A stretch of DNA of 64,000 nucleotides, taken from positions 23,677 to 87,676 of the forward strand of contig DBGEOK010000015.1 in the NCBI GenBank assembly GCA_048370855.1, read 5' to 3'. Under the pieces are notes generated by a model, which saw only the letters and a program-made list of their open reading frames with translations, made no database searches and was not told the origin of the DNA. The DNA comes from Limiplasma sp048370855. GTDB taxonomy: Bacteria; Bacillota; Clostridia; Christensenellales; Aristaeellaceae. Each line of letters opens with the position of its first letter. The stretch's first letter is position 1. Below, one piece after another: positions 48,953-58,172 of the stretch. The position numbers were made by a program, and so were the translations under genes.

Positions 48953-51811
48953 TCACACAAGCGTATCCTTGATCCGCTCGTACTCCTCGCGGGACATCAG
49001 CACCTCGCGCGGCTTGCTGCCCGCCGACTTGCTGACAATGCCGCGTGCGGCCATATCGTCGATCAGCCTTCCCGCGCGCGCGTAGCCGATTTTCATGCGG
49101 CGCTGAAGCATGCTGATGCTCGCCTGCCCGTCTGTGATGACCATGTCGATAGCCTCGGCAAGCCGGTCATCCACGCCGCTGTCCTCTCCCCCGTCGTCCA
49201 GGGGGTTGAGCGTTTCCTCATCGCTTTCCATGGCCTCTATCACATTGGGGTCAAAATCCACGCGGGAATGCTGGGCGATGTAGCCGACCACGCGCTCCGT
49301 CTCCGAATCGCTCAGGAAGCAGCCCTGCACGCGGATCGGCGCGCTGGCTCCCGTTGGGTAGTAGAACATGTCGCCTCTCCCCAGCAGCTTTTCCGCGCCG
49401 TTCTGGTCCAGTATGGTACGGCTGTCAATGCTGGAGGATACCGCGAACGCGATGCGCGAGGGCACGTTGGCCTTAATCAGCCCCGTGATGACGTCCACCG
49501 TGGGGCGCTGCGTGGCCACCACCATATGGATGCCCGCCGCGCGCGCGAGCTGCGCCAGGCGAATGATGCTCTCCTCCACTTCCTTCTTGCAGGCAAGCAT
49601 CAAATCCGCCAGCTCGTCGATCACAATCACAATGCGCGGCAGCTTCTCCTCGCCGGGCTCCAGCTTCGCGTTATAAGCGGAAAGCTCGCGCACGTTTTTG
49701 GACTGCATCTTGTGGTAACGGTCCAGCATTTCCGCCACCGCCCAGGCCAGCGCTCCGGACGCCTTATGCGGGTCGCTCACCACGGGAATCAGCAGATGGG
49801 GCACTACGTTGTAGCATTGCAGCTCCACCACCTTGGGGTCAATCATAATCATGCGCACCTCCTCAGGCGAGGAGCGAAAGAGGATGCTATTGATGATGGC
49901 GTTGATGCACACGGACTTGCCGCTGCCTGTTTGGCCGGCAATCAGCAGGTGCGGCATCCTGGCCAGGTCGCAGATGATGGCCTTGCCCGTGATGTCCCGC
50001 CCAAGGGCGACGGCCAGGGGGGATTTGGCGCTTTGCATTTCCGGGCTCAGCAGCACTTCCGCCAGGCAAACGCTTTGGATTTCCTTGTTGGGCACCTCGA
50101 TGCCGAAGAGGTTTGTGCCGGGAATGGGAATTTCAATGCGCACGCCGCCGTTGGCCGCCATATCCAGGGCGATGTTATCCGCAATGCTCATGATGCGCTT
50201 AACGTTAATGCCGCTGGAAACCAATCCGAGCTCAAAGCGCGTCACGGCGGGCCCGTGCGTCACGCGCTGAACCCGCGCGGGAATGCCGAAGCTCTCCAGC
50301 GTCTTTTCCAAGCGGGTAGCGTTTTCCGTATCCTGATTGCGGGTATCGACGGCCTTTCGCTGCTGCATGTTCAGCAGGTCGATCGAGGGGTAAGCGTAAG
50401 CCTTTTTTTCCGCGCGGGCCGGCTCGGGCCCGGCTGCGCTGGCCGCCGTTTGCACGGCGGGCGCGAAGGTGGGTTTGTCCTCCTTGGACGGCTTCTCCGG
50501 CGCGGCGGGCCGCCGGTAGGCGGCGTGTCTGTCCACAACCTGAACCGTGGCGGGCCCGGACTGCCCAAGCGCCTCCTGAGGCGAAACAGACGGCGTCGCC
50601 GTTTCAGCCGGCATGGCCTGCGCCTGACGGTTTCCCTCAACCTCCATCGCAAGCTCGGCCTTGCGCCGCCTGATCTCCTCGATCCGCTCCAGCGCCTTGC
50701 GCTTCGCGCCGGATACAATGACAGCCTCGTCCGGCGGCGGGGCGGCGGGGTCCGTCCCGGCGTCCGTCGCTCCCATCTCGCTTGGGGTAAAGGTCATGCG
50801 GGTCTGATACGCTCCCGCAGCCGCGGGCTTGTCCTTCTTTGCCTTCTTGTCCGGCTTGCGCCAGGGCAACTGCTTCCCCTGGGGAATGATGATTTCATCA
50901 TACATCTCAGCCTGGGGCGGCGAAACGAGAGGCATCGCCATTCCCTGAGCCAGGGCGGCGGGGTCGGGATAGGCGTACCCGCCCTCCTGCGGCGGCTGGA
51001 CCAGCATGCTGCCATAGGGCGGAAAGGGCGGTACAGGCGATGCCTGCAAGGGCGCTTCGTCGCCTGCCTTTCCGCCCCGCCGTCTAAAGGCCGGCGTTAA
51101 CAGCCTGCGCTCGTCCTCCTCGGCCTGGCGGCGCTGGTCCTCCAGCGTCTGCTCATACTCCCGCCGCGCGCGCTCCTGTTCCTTGCGCGCGCGGCGCTCC
51201 CCGGCGCCCTCCCGCAATCCATGAAACAGGCTGAGCACGTCGAAGCGTGAGAAAAATAACACGCAGGCCAGGCTTATCAAAATCAGCACGACGGCGCCGA
51301 TGATATTTCCCAGGAAGGACCACGCGGGCCATGCCAGCAGCATGCCCAGCGCGCCGCCAAAAGCGCCGCTGCCCCCGCAGATGAAATAACCGGCGCTTAA
51401 CACGCTCCAGTAGCCGTCCGCGTTGACGACCGGTGGCTTCGCGCTGTTGTTGAACGCGACGGCGTATTCCATCAGGCCGTCCTGCCCCACCTTGCTCAGC
51501 AGGTTCACCACGCCCAGCACGCTCAGATAAAACAGCAGCATCAGAAAAAAGCCCCGTTTGTGCATGCCCCGCCCGGAGGAAAAGGCGACCAGCAGGCCGC
51601 CCCAAATCAACAGGATGCTTACGCCGAGGCACAGGCCGCCGCCCAAGCCCTGCATAACCTCCTTCACCCGCGTGAAAAAGGCGCCCTGAAGCCCGCCGAC
51701 CACCGCCAGCAGCGACAGCACGCCCAGCGCGATCAGCAAAACGCCGACCCCGGCCAAAAAGGCCAAGGTGCCGGCTTCATAGCTTTTAGCGGTTTTCCTG
51801 CGCTTGGCCAT
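48953..51811 (-). CDS. ftsK: FtsK/SpoIIIE-family DNA translocase
   Basis: 952 residues. Four membrane helices in the first 190 residues are followed by a long variable, proline- and charge-rich linker (about 195-475). Then comes the RecA-like motor with Walker A A-G-Q-T-G-S-G-K-S (Lys632) and Walker B I-V-I-V-I-D-E-L, and a C-terminal winged-helix gamma domain (about 885-952) that reads KOPS/SRS sequences. It pumps chromosomal DNA through the closing septum, in spore formers also into the forespore. Whether it is the vegetative or sporulation paralog cannot be told by eye. The second ATG (51811) has a better-spaced GAAGGAAG. Confidence 0.95.
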   Translation of the reverse strand: MAKRRKTAKSYEAGTLAFLAGVGVLLIALGVLSLLAVVGGLQGAFFTRVKEVMQGLGGGLCLGVSILLIWGGLLVAFSSGRGMHKRGFFLMLLFYLSVLGVVNLLSKVGQDGLMEYAVAFNNSAKPPVVNADGYWSVLSAGYFICGGSGAFGGALGMLLAWPAWSFLGNIIGAVVLILISLACVLFFSRFDVLSLFHGLREGAGERRARKEQERARREYEQTLEDQRRQAEEDERRLLTPAFRRRGGKAGDEAPLQASPVPPFPPYGSMLVQPPQEGGYAYPDPAALAQGMAMPLVSPPQAEMYDEIIIPQGKQLPWRKPDKKAKKDKPAAAGAYQTRMTFTPSEMGATDAGTDPAAPPPDEAVIVSGAKRKALERIEEIRRRKAELAMEVEGNRQAQAMPAETATPSVSPQEALGQSGPATVQVVDRHAAYRRPAAPEKPSKEDKPTFAPAVQTAASAAGPEPARAEKKAYAYPSIDLLNMQQRKAVDTRNQDTENATRLEKTLESFGIPARVQRVTHGPAVTRFELGLVSSGINVKRIMSIADNIALDMAANGGVRIEIPIPGTNLFGIEVPNKEIQSVCLAEVLLSPEMQSAKSPLAVALGRDITGKAIICDLARMPHLLIAGQTGSGKSVCINAIINSILFRSSPEEVRMIMIDPKVVELQCYNVVPHLLIPVVSDPHKASGALAWAVAEMLDRYHKMQSKNVRELSAYNAKLEPGEEKLPRIVIVIDELADLMLACKKEVEESIIRLAQLARAAGIHMVVATQRPTVDVITGLIKANVPSRIAFAVSSSIDSRTILDQNGAEKLLGRGDMFYYPTGASAPIRVQGCFLSDSETERVVGYIAQHSRVDFDPNVIEAMESDEETLNPLDDGGEDSGVDDRLAEAIDMVITDGQASISMLQRRMKIGYARAGRLIDDMAARGIVSKSAGSKPREVLMSREEYERIKDTLV

Positions 51812-51837
51812 CGTATCCATCTTCCTTCGCGTCGTCG

Positions 51838-53001
51838 TTACTTGCCCAGTTGTATGCTTCTGAGCACGCCCTTTTCATCGGCGTGCAGGCGCAGCTCGTG
51901 CGCGCCAAAATGGTAAATGTCGCTGCCGCCCACAGGCAGGTTATAATCATACGCCATCGTTTCGCTGAACGTTATGGTTTCGTCCGGCTCGCCCAGGATC
52001 GCGCGCCAGTCCTCCTGCCGCGAGCTCCCGATCGCAAGGCCGTACAGGCTTCCCCGCTTGATTTGGATTCCCTCCGCCACGGAGCGCTCGTATCCGTTTT
52101 CCAGAGCGTCCGAAATCAGCAGCACGTCCCGAAACGCGGGCGCTTCCAGCGCGAAATACCGTCCCCCTGGAAATTCGTCCGGCGTGCGCGCCAAGCGGTA
52201 TTTCGCCACGGCGTCGGCCATGGAATCCCCCATTTTGACCGGCACATGCGGGAGGGCTCCCGCGGCGACCGCTTCGGCGATCCGTTCCTTTGCCGCCGGG
52301 GCCGTATAGGTTTGCGGCAGCGCCCCGATCCGCGCGGGCAGTCCTTCCCCGTCCGTCCTGAGCCACTCGGCCAGCTCTTCGTAGTAAAACTGGCACGCGC
52401 CGCTGTACCCGCTCAGCAGCAGGAGCTGCTCCGAAGGATAATAAAACGTGACGCCGTCCCCGTTGACGGCAAAGGAATCCACCGGCAGCGGGGACAGCTC
52501 CGCGTGCTCCATATAGCCGGACAATTCCTCCCCAAGCGACGCATGGGCGATCGCCTCCATTTGGGCGACCGCCGCCTTTTCATCGGTAAACAAATCCGCA
52601 AGGGTCAGCCGCTCGCCCGTGTTGAGGTCATAGGTGAAGGCGGAATAGGCGTGGCCCTCGCGCCCGGAGGGCATTTTTCCCTTCGCGCTGATGACCGCCG
52701 AGAATACGTCGCCCGAAAGAAAGCTCTCCGCCTCCACCCGCAGGCCCCACGTGCTGTTTTGCAGCGTGCTCAGCGTGATGAGGTGGCTTGCGATATTGGC
52801 GGAAAGCACGAGGTCGTCGTTGATTTTCTTTTGGATTTTCTCGTTTTCCATACCCGTAAGCTGCGGGTAGGCGACGTAGTTTTGCCCGATCTCGGTGCGG
52901 ATTTCCTTGATTTCCGCCATGGGCTCCGCCGCGACGCCCTCCGCGGCGGCCAGCGCGGGCAGAACCAACGCGATCACCAACATACCGATCCTTTTGAGCA
53001 T
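51838..53001 (-). CDS. Secreted protein with DUF3298/PdaC-like region
   Basis: 387 residues. A signal peptide (M-L-K-R-I then a hydrophobic run to A-L-A-A-A, about 1-20) directs export. Residues about 30-215 resemble the DUF4163-DUF3298 pair of RsiV and PdaC: Y-P-Q-L-T-G near the start, T-Y-D-L-N-T-G-E-R-L-T-L-A-D-L-F-T-D and F-Y-Y-P-S-E-Q. The last 150 residues form a separate domain with a repeated G-S-S-R-Q-E-D-W pattern that I do not recognise. No deacetylase or anti-sigma helix is present. A ligand-binding role at the cell surface is likely. GGGAG precedes the ATG. Confidence 0.78.
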   Translation of the reverse strand: MLKRIGMLVIALVLPALAAAEGVAAEPMAEIKEIRTEIGQNYVAYPQLTGMENEKIQKKINDDLVLSANIASHLITLSTLQNSTWGLRVEAESFLSGDVFSAVISAKGKMPSGREGHAYSAFTYDLNTGERLTLADLFTDEKAAVAQMEAIAHASLGEELSGYMEHAELSPLPVDSFAVNGDGVTFYYPSEQLLLLSGYSGACQFYYEELAEWLRTDGEGLPARIGALPQTYTAPAAKERIAEAVAAGALPHVPVKMGDSMADAVAKYRLARTPDEFPGGRYFALEAPAFRDVLLISDALENGYERSVAEGIQIKRGSLYGLAIGSSRQEDWRAILGEPDETITFSETMAYDYNLPVGGSDIYHFGAHELRLHADEKGVLRSIQLGK

Positions 53002-53038
53002 TGCGACTCACTCCCATCAAAATTCTTTTGCATCGTAT

Positions 53039-53067
53039 ATTTTACTGCATAAATCCTTTTGTTGCAA
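53039..53067 (-). promoter_or_regulatory. Promoter of the DUF3298-like gene
   Basis: Minus strand: TTGCAA (53067-53062), 17 bases, TAAAAT (53044-53039), in a markedly AT-rich stretch. Confidence 0.65.
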
Positions 53068-53126
53068 GTTTGTTACAGTATTTCTCTATTCTCAACAGGG
53101 TTTCGCAAAATTTTTCTTCGGCGGCG

Positions 53127-53744
53127 TCAATGCTTGACCGTCGCCTTGTCAGCCTCCGCCGTCATGCCGTTTTGCGCCAGCATCGGCTGAAGCTGAACGC
53201 CGGAAAGAGCGGCGGCGACCGTTTTGGGAATTTGTACAAAATCGGCGACGAGCGACCGCGGCTTTTTAACGGGATCATCCTGGCTGAAGGGGACGAAGTA
53301 GACGTTGCGCCAGTTTAGCAGGCGGCCGATGTTTTGGGCGGCGGAGCTCAGGCCGTCGTTTGTGGATACGGCCAGCACCAGCGGGCGCTCGTTCCTTAGG
53401 TGGCTCTTTGCGCCCAGCAGGGCGGGCGTGTCAAACATCCCGTTAGCCAGCTTGGCAAGGCTGTTCCCCGTTGCCGGAGCGATCAGGTACAGGTCGGTCA
53501 GGCCCTTGGGCCCGATGGGCTCCGCCTGTTGCAGCGTATGGACGGGCTCGTGACCCGTGATCTCGATAATCCGCTCATGCAGGTGCTCCGCCGTCATGAA
53601 GCGCGTGTCCAAATCCCCGGCGTTATCAGATAACACGGGCAATACGTCGTAGCCGCGCTTGACCAGCTCGGCCATTTGCGCAAGCACGCGCTCAAAGGTA
53701 CAAAAGGAGCCCGTCAGGGCGAAGCCGATGGTTGTCTTTTTCAT
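53127..53744 (-). CDS. spoVFB: Dipicolinate synthase subunit B
   Basis: 205 residues, a flavoprotein fold of the Dfp/UbiX type: G-F-A-L-T-G-S-F-C at the N-terminus, P-A-T-G-N-S-L-A-K-L-A-N-G and P-L-V-L-A-V-S-T-N-D-G-L. With subunit A it makes dipicolinic acid from dihydrodipicolinate in the mother cell; the acid fills the spore core as its calcium salt. The frame opens upstream, but GGAGGGAAA before the ATG at 53744 sets the start, which overlaps the stop of spoVFA by 4 bases. Confidence 0.93.
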   Translation of the reverse strand: MKKTTIGFALTGSFCTFERVLAQMAELVKRGYDVLPVLSDNAGDLDTRFMTAEHLHERIIEITGHEPVHTLQQAEPIGPKGLTDLYLIAPATGNSLAKLANGMFDTPALLGAKSHLRNERPLVLAVSTNDGLSSAAQNIGRLLNWRNVYFVPFSQDDPVKKPRSLVADFVQIPKTVAAALSGVQLQPMLAQNGMTAEADKATVKH

Positions 53745-54586
53745 AGGTTTCCCTCCGATAACAGTCGAACGCAGGCATGCGACAGCGCCTTGGCGGCGCT
53801 GTCCGGAGCGTAGCGGGCGGGCAGCGCCGGCAGCACCTCGCAATACAGACGCCGCGCCTTGGCCGTTTCCCGGTTAAAGCCGTAGGGCGCGCTGGCTAAT
53901 TCCAGCAAGCACGCGTCCGGCGGAAGCGCCAGAAGAACGCTTTCCCCAATCACCTGGCAAGGGATGGTATTGACGACCAGGTCAATGCGGGGCGCGATTT
54001 GGGCAAGGCAATCCAGCGCGACGGCATGCATCCCGTCGCTCAAGGCCAGCAGCCGCTGCTCCTCCCTTCTGGCTCCCGCCCACACCTCCGCGCCCAGCGC
54101 GGCCAGCCGCTTCGCGGTCGCGCGCCCAAAGCGGCCGTAGCCCGTCACGAGTACGCGCCTGTCAAAAAGCGTTCTGGAGGACAGGCGCATGGCCTCGTAA
54201 ACCGCCGCCTCCGCGGAGATTTCCGCGTTTTTTTGCATAAAGAATTCATCCTGCATGTAGCGGAGCAGGGACAGCTCCGCGCCCGCGGCGTTCGCGGCGT
54301 CCACAAGGGAATCGAGACCGCTTCCGGCCAGAACCGCGGCCCCTTTGCCCGCCGCCGCAAGCACGTCCTCGGCATGGAGCGTCAGGCCGGTGAGCGTGGG
54401 AACCTTGCCGTCCCGGGCCGAAAATGGATAGGGAAACAGCAGCGCGTCCGCCGCGCCAATCTCCGCGCGCTTTTCATCCTCCGCGCGCAGGCCGAGGGTT
54501 TCCACCGTATAGCACTCAGCTTCCAAAAGCGGCACGGCGCGCAGCGCGCGCTCGTCGCCGCCGACCATCAGAATCCGTTTCAACAA
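53741..54586 (-). CDS. spoVFA: Dipicolinate synthase subunit A
   Basis: 281 residues. An N-terminal dipicolinate-synthase domain (V-G-G-D-E-R near residue 8) is followed by a Rossmann dehydrogenase half with V-T-G-Y-G-R-F-G near 147 that should bind NAD(P). Together with SpoVFB it oxidises the lysine-pathway intermediate to dipicolinate, a direct mark of spore formation. The start appears to be TTG at 54586, immediately after the terminator of the phosphorylase gene, whose 3' arm also holds the GGGAGG ribosome site. Confidence 0.92.
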   Translation of the reverse strand: MLKRILMVGGDERALRAVPLLEAECYTVETLGLRAEDEKRAEIGAADALLFPYPFSARDGKVPTLTGLTLHAEDVLAAAGKGAAVLAGSGLDSLVDAANAAGAELSLLRYMQDEFFMQKNAEISAEAAVYEAMRLSSRTLFDRRVLVTGYGRFGRATAKRLAALGAEVWAGARREEQRLLALSDGMHAVALDCLAQIAPRIDLVVNTIPCQVIGESVLLALPPDACLLELASAPYGFNRETAKARRLYCEVLPALPARYAPDSAAKALSHACVRLLSEGNL

Positions 54587-54637
54587 AAAAACCGCCTCCC
54601 GCCGATGCGTTGATATTGCATCGTATGCGAGAGGCGG
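54585..54637 (-). terminator. Terminator of the phosphorylase gene, overlapping the spoVFA start
   Basis: Minus strand: CCGCCTC (54637-54631) pairs with GAGGCGG (54598-54592), and inner arms CGATGC/GCATCG (54623-54618 with 54608-54603) extend the stem. Seven T follow (54591-54585). It ends 17 bases after the phosphorylase stop codon. Confidence 0.85.
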
Positions 54638-54653
54638 CGCGTTGTGCGGGCAA

Positions 54654-56912
54654 TCAGACCGCGTGGGCTGCGCGGTCGCGGAGGGTGATTTTCTCTCCGC
54701 ACAAGGTCATTTCAAGCGGCTCGCCGGACAGAAGCTCCACGCCGGCCTCGCCCTGCTTGACGCTGACGCGGATCATGCGGCCGCGGTAGTTGAACTGGAA
54801 GGCATAGCCCTTCCAGGCGTCCGGCAGGAAGGGGTTCAGGCTGAGCCCGTCCACGGTACGCATGCCGGCGAAGCCATGCGCCATGGCCAGCCAGCTTCCG
54901 GCCATGCTGGTAATGTGCAGCCCGTCCTCCGTATCGTGGTTGATGTTGTCCAAATCCAGCCGCGCGGTTCGCTGGTACATCTCCACCGCTTTCTCGCGGT
55001 AGCCGAGCTGGGCGGCCAGGATGCTGTGAACGCACGGCGAAAGGCTGCTTTCATGAACCGTGATGGGCTCGTAGAAGTCAAAGTTCCTCCGAATGGTCTC
55101 CGTATCGTAAAGGTGGTTGAGAAAATACAGCCCTTGAAGCACGTCCGCCTGCTTGATAAAGCAGCTCCGAAGGATATGGTCCCAGGACCAATGCTGATTG
55201 ATGGGGCGTTCCCCGGCGGGGATATCCTCCGCCGGCATCAGCTCCTTATCCAGGAAGGTGTCGTGCTGAACAAAGACGCCCAGCTCCTCATCCTCGGGAT
55301 AGTACATCTGATCCGCCACGGCTTTCATGCGCAAAACCTCGTCCTGCGTAAGCCCGAGGGCCTCGATGCGCGCCTTGCCGGCCTTCTGGGCCTGCTCCAA
55401 AAATAGCTGGATGCTCCACGCGGCGATGCGGTTGGTATACCAGTTGTTGCTGACGTTATTTTCATATTCGTTGGGGCCGGTCACGCCATGGATCATATAC
55501 TGGCCGCGCCGCTTTGAAAAATGGGCGCGTCCGGCAAAGAAGCGGGCGATGCCGCAAAGCACATCCAGGCCCTCCCGGCGCATGTACTCAACGTCTCCCG
55601 TATAGGTGGCGTAGTTGAAGATCGCGTGCGCGATCGCGCCGTTGCGATGAATTTCCTCAAAGGTGATCTCCCACTCGTTATGGCACTCGACGCCCGTAAA
55701 CGTGACCATTGGGTACAGGGCTCCCGGCAGCCCCTGCTGCCGGGCGTTGAAATACGCGCCGTCGAGCTGAAGCCAGCGGTAGAGCAAAAGCTGCCTGGCT
55801 ACCTCGGGCCCGGCAATCGCCATATAAACCGGCAGGCAGTAGGCCTCCGTATCCCAATAGGTCGCGCCGCCGTATTTTTCGCCTGTAAAGCCCTTGGGGC
55901 CGATGTTGAGCCGCGCGTCCTCCCCGGAATAGGTGCTTAAAAGCTGGAACAGGTTGAAGCGTATGCCCTGCTGCGCGGCGTCGTCCCCCTCGATGGTCAC
56001 GTCGCAGCCGTTCCATCGCGCCGCCCAGGCTCCGGCGTGCTGGCGGCGAAGCTCCGCGTAGCCAAGCTCCCGCGCCCTGGCGGCCGCCTTGAGCGCCATG
56101 GTGGTCAGCAGGTTTTCCTCGTGGTCCCGGCTGGTAAACACGAGCGCGAATTTTTCCAGCGCGGCGGTCTCTCCCGCCTCAACGCGGCCCGAGTAAACGG
56201 TTTCCACGTAGCCGCTTTTCAGCGCGCGGCCTTCCATTTCCAGGCCGTCCGCCCAGCAGCTCATCGCGGCGCTCACGGCAAAGCGCGGCGCGCCAAAGGG
56301 GTTTTCCCTGGTTTTGGTCAGCACGGCGAGCGCGTCTTCCGTTTCCTCCTCCAGAAGCATGTCCCAGAAGGTTTCGTCGTAGTTGCTGTCCAGGTTTTTC
56401 ACATTGGCGTCCAAGTACGGCTTCATGGTAATTTGCGCTTCATACTCAGGCGTGACGGCATACGAAACGGCCAGCAGCTCCTTTTGCGCCAGCGAAACAA
56501 AGCGCTCCGCCGCGACCTTCACGCGCCCCTTCTTCGTGCGCACGGTAAAGCGGCGCGCATAGACGCCCGTGTGCATGTCCAGTTCGCAGAGGTAATCCTC
56601 CACCTCGGCGGTATTCAGGTCGAGGGGCTCCCCGTCCAGCTCCACATGCACGCCGTTTAAGCGCACGCAGTTGATGGCCTTGCCAAAATATTGCGGGTAT
56701 CCGTTCTTCCACCAGCCAACGCGCGTTTTATCCGGAAACCATACGCCGCCGATATAGGCGCCCAAATGGGTATCGCCGCTGTAATCCTCCTCAAAGTTGC
56801 CGCGCATGCCCATATAGCCGTTTCCGATGGAGGTCAGGCTCTCGGACAGCCGCAGACGGCTTTGATCCAGACCCTCCTCCACAACCTTCCAGGGATGAAT
56901 GATAAAACCCAT
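54654..56912 (-). CDS. Family 65 disaccharide phosphorylase (probable maltose phosphorylase)
   Basis: 752 residues, full family length. The N-terminal beta-sandwich, linker and (alpha/alpha)6 barrel are all present. The catalytic acid lies in V-T-G-P-N-E-Y-E-N-N-V, the substrate-site Y-W-D-T-E-A-Y is at about 350, and the phosphate-binding region near K-Q-A-D-V-L is at about 590. The family splits maltose, trehalose, kojibiose or nigerose with phosphate into beta-glucose 1-phosphate and glucose. Maltose is the commonest substrate for this motif set, but beta-phosphoglucomutase, the usual neighbour, is not adjacent, so the sugar is not certain. Confidence 0.9.
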   Translation of the reverse strand: MGFIIHPWKVVEEGLDQSRLRLSESLTSIGNGYMGMRGNFEEDYSGDTHLGAYIGGVWFPDKTRVGWWKNGYPQYFGKAINCVRLNGVHVELDGEPLDLNTAEVEDYLCELDMHTGVYARRFTVRTKKGRVKVAAERFVSLAQKELLAVSYAVTPEYEAQITMKPYLDANVKNLDSNYDETFWDMLLEEETEDALAVLTKTRENPFGAPRFAVSAAMSCWADGLEMEGRALKSGYVETVYSGRVEAGETAALEKFALVFTSRDHEENLLTTMALKAAARARELGYAELRRQHAGAWAARWNGCDVTIEGDDAAQQGIRFNLFQLLSTYSGEDARLNIGPKGFTGEKYGGATYWDTEAYCLPVYMAIAGPEVARQLLLYRWLQLDGAYFNARQQGLPGALYPMVTFTGVECHNEWEITFEEIHRNGAIAHAIFNYATYTGDVEYMRREGLDVLCGIARFFAGRAHFSKRRGQYMIHGVTGPNEYENNVSNNWYTNRIAAWSIQLFLEQAQKAGKARIEALGLTQDEVLRMKAVADQMYYPEDEELGVFVQHDTFLDKELMPAEDIPAGERPINQHWSWDHILRSCFIKQADVLQGLYFLNHLYDTETIRRNFDFYEPITVHESSLSPCVHSILAAQLGYREKAVEMYQRTARLDLDNINHDTEDGLHITSMAGSWLAMAHGFAGMRTVDGLSLNPFLPDAWKGYAFQFNYRGRMIRVSVKQGEAGVELLSGEPLEMTLCGEKITLRDRAAHAV

Positions 56913-56934
56913 GCGTGCAATCTCCTTTCGCGCC

Positions 56935-56950
56935 GTGCAATCGTTTGTAC
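56935..56950. promoter_or_regulatory. Candidate LacI/GalR-family operator
   Basis: On the minus strand GTACAAACGATTGCAC is a 16-base imperfect palindrome (6 of 8 pairs) with the central CG typical of LacI-family sites. It lies just downstream of the -10 of the phosphorylase promoter, where a repressor would block transcription. Confidence 0.5.
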
Positions 56951-56959
56951 ATGTTCCTT

Positions 56960-56988
56960 ATGGTACTGGATCGTCCAGGGCTTGTCAA
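56960..56988 (-). promoter_or_regulatory. Promoter of the phosphorylase gene
   Basis: Minus strand: TTGACA (56988-56983), 17 bases, TACCAT (56965-56960). The -35 overlaps the stop codon of the YkvI-like gene. Confidence 0.75.
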
Positions 56989-58025
56989 GGGGATTTTTGC
57001 CTGCCCGCGCGCATTCTCGCCACCCATAGCGGCGCGAAAACCAATGCCAGGCAGCAAAGCCCCGCGGGCGCGTACAGGCTGCCCACGATTTCCGAAAAGC
57101 CGACGGTTGATATGGCCAGCGGCAGCCCCATCGTCACGATGGCCGAAAGCGCGGGCGATTGAACGCGAGCGTCCACAGCGTTTCTCAACGTGTACACAAT
57201 GGCGATCAGCGTGGTAAAAATCGCCAGGTACATGAGCAGCACGCTGGCCAGAAAGCCCGCGCGGCCAAAGCCGGACAGCAGCCTGACCATCGGAAAAGCC
57301 TCGTCCGTCAGTTCAGGATGCTTCGCGTACAGATAGTTGCTCACAAACAGCATGCCCACCAGCACCATTCCGAAGACCGCGGACAGCCGGCACACGCCGC
57401 GCGGGGAGCGCCTGGAGCCCTTGCAAATGACCCCGATCGCAATGGTCAGGTTCATCGCCGCATACGCGACCGCGCGGACGGCGGCCCAAGCCGTCTCGCC
57501 AAAGGAGGCAGGATCCGCCAGGCTGGCGGCGCGTTCCGCCGGAGGCTCGCAAGCCAAAACCATGAGCACGGCCAGCATAAAGACCGCCGTCAGGACGCCG
57601 CTGACGACCGTCAGCGGCTTCATGCTTCCAAACCCAAGAATCCAGGCAAGCGTTAGGGTGCCCACCGCGCCGATGGGATATGCCCATTCCGACGGCCAAA
57701 CCAGCGCTACCATGTGCCCGGAAGCGGAAACCATCGCGCCGCCAGTAATCGCCATCAGCAGCGTGACGCATAGTTGCGAGCCGATCCGAACGGCTTTCCC
57801 GCAATTTTGATACAGAGCGCACCAGCTCAGCGTTCCGCTTTTCGACGCCTCGCGCATGCACAGCGCGCATAGCAGCGCCATTGTTGCGGCGGACAGCAGG
57901 ATCAGCCACCAGGAATGCGGGCCATAGCGCGTAAAAAAGGTCATAATTTCGCGCCCAGAGGCGAAGCCCGCGCCGATCACCGCGCCCACACACGCGATCG
58001 CGCCCTCGGCGCAGCGGTTTTTCAT
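56985..58025 (-). CDS. YkvI-like membrane protein (LeuT-type transporter fold)
   Basis: 346 residues with about ten membrane helices. The first helix carries G-A-V-I-G-A-G-F-A-S-G-R-E-I, a broken-helix pattern shared with amino acid/sodium symporters of the LeuT fold. The size and motif match Bacillus YkvI, whose function is not established. The frame is open upstream, but GGGGGGAG before the ATG at 58025 sets the start. No partner gene hints at a substrate. Confidence 0.82.
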   Translation of the reverse strand: MKNRCAEGAIACVGAVIGAGFASGREIMTFFTRYGPHSWWLILLSAATMALLCALCMREASKSGTLSWCALYQNCGKAVRIGSQLCVTLLMAITGGAMVSASGHMVALVWPSEWAYPIGAVGTLTLAWILGFGSMKPLTVVSGVLTAVFMLAVLMVLACEPPAERAASLADPASFGETAWAAVRAVAYAAMNLTIAIGVICKGSRRSPRGVCRLSAVFGMVLVGMLFVSNYLYAKHPELTDEAFPMVRLLSGFGRAGFLASVLLMYLAIFTTLIAIVYTLRNAVDARVQSPALSAIVTMGLPLAISTVGFSEIVGSLYAPAGLCCLALVFAPLWVARMRAGRQKSP

Positions 58026-58125
58026 GAGCTCTCCCCCCTTGTCGCGCTTGCAAAGGCATGCGCTTTGAGGAGGATATGCGCGCCGCCGCGCCGCATATGC
58101 CGGGTATGGCCCGCAAGGAACGAAA

Positions 58126-58154
58126 CAGGCGAACCCGCCGAGCGGGTTCGCCTG
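58126..58154 (-). terminator. Terminator after ftsZ
   Basis: A perfect 13-bp stem (58126-58138 with 58142-58154, loop of 3) lies 19 bases after the ftsZ stop. On the minus strand it is followed by TTTCGTT, a modest U-tract. Confidence 0.7.
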
Positions 58155-58172
58155 CAATAAAGCGTTCAATGG

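Noticed and set aside
48410..51100. An 896-codon plus-strand frame opposite ftsK
   Set aside because: It is antisense to conserved FtsK motor motifs and reads as low-complexity His/Arg/Gly sequence. High GC leaves such long open frames by chance.
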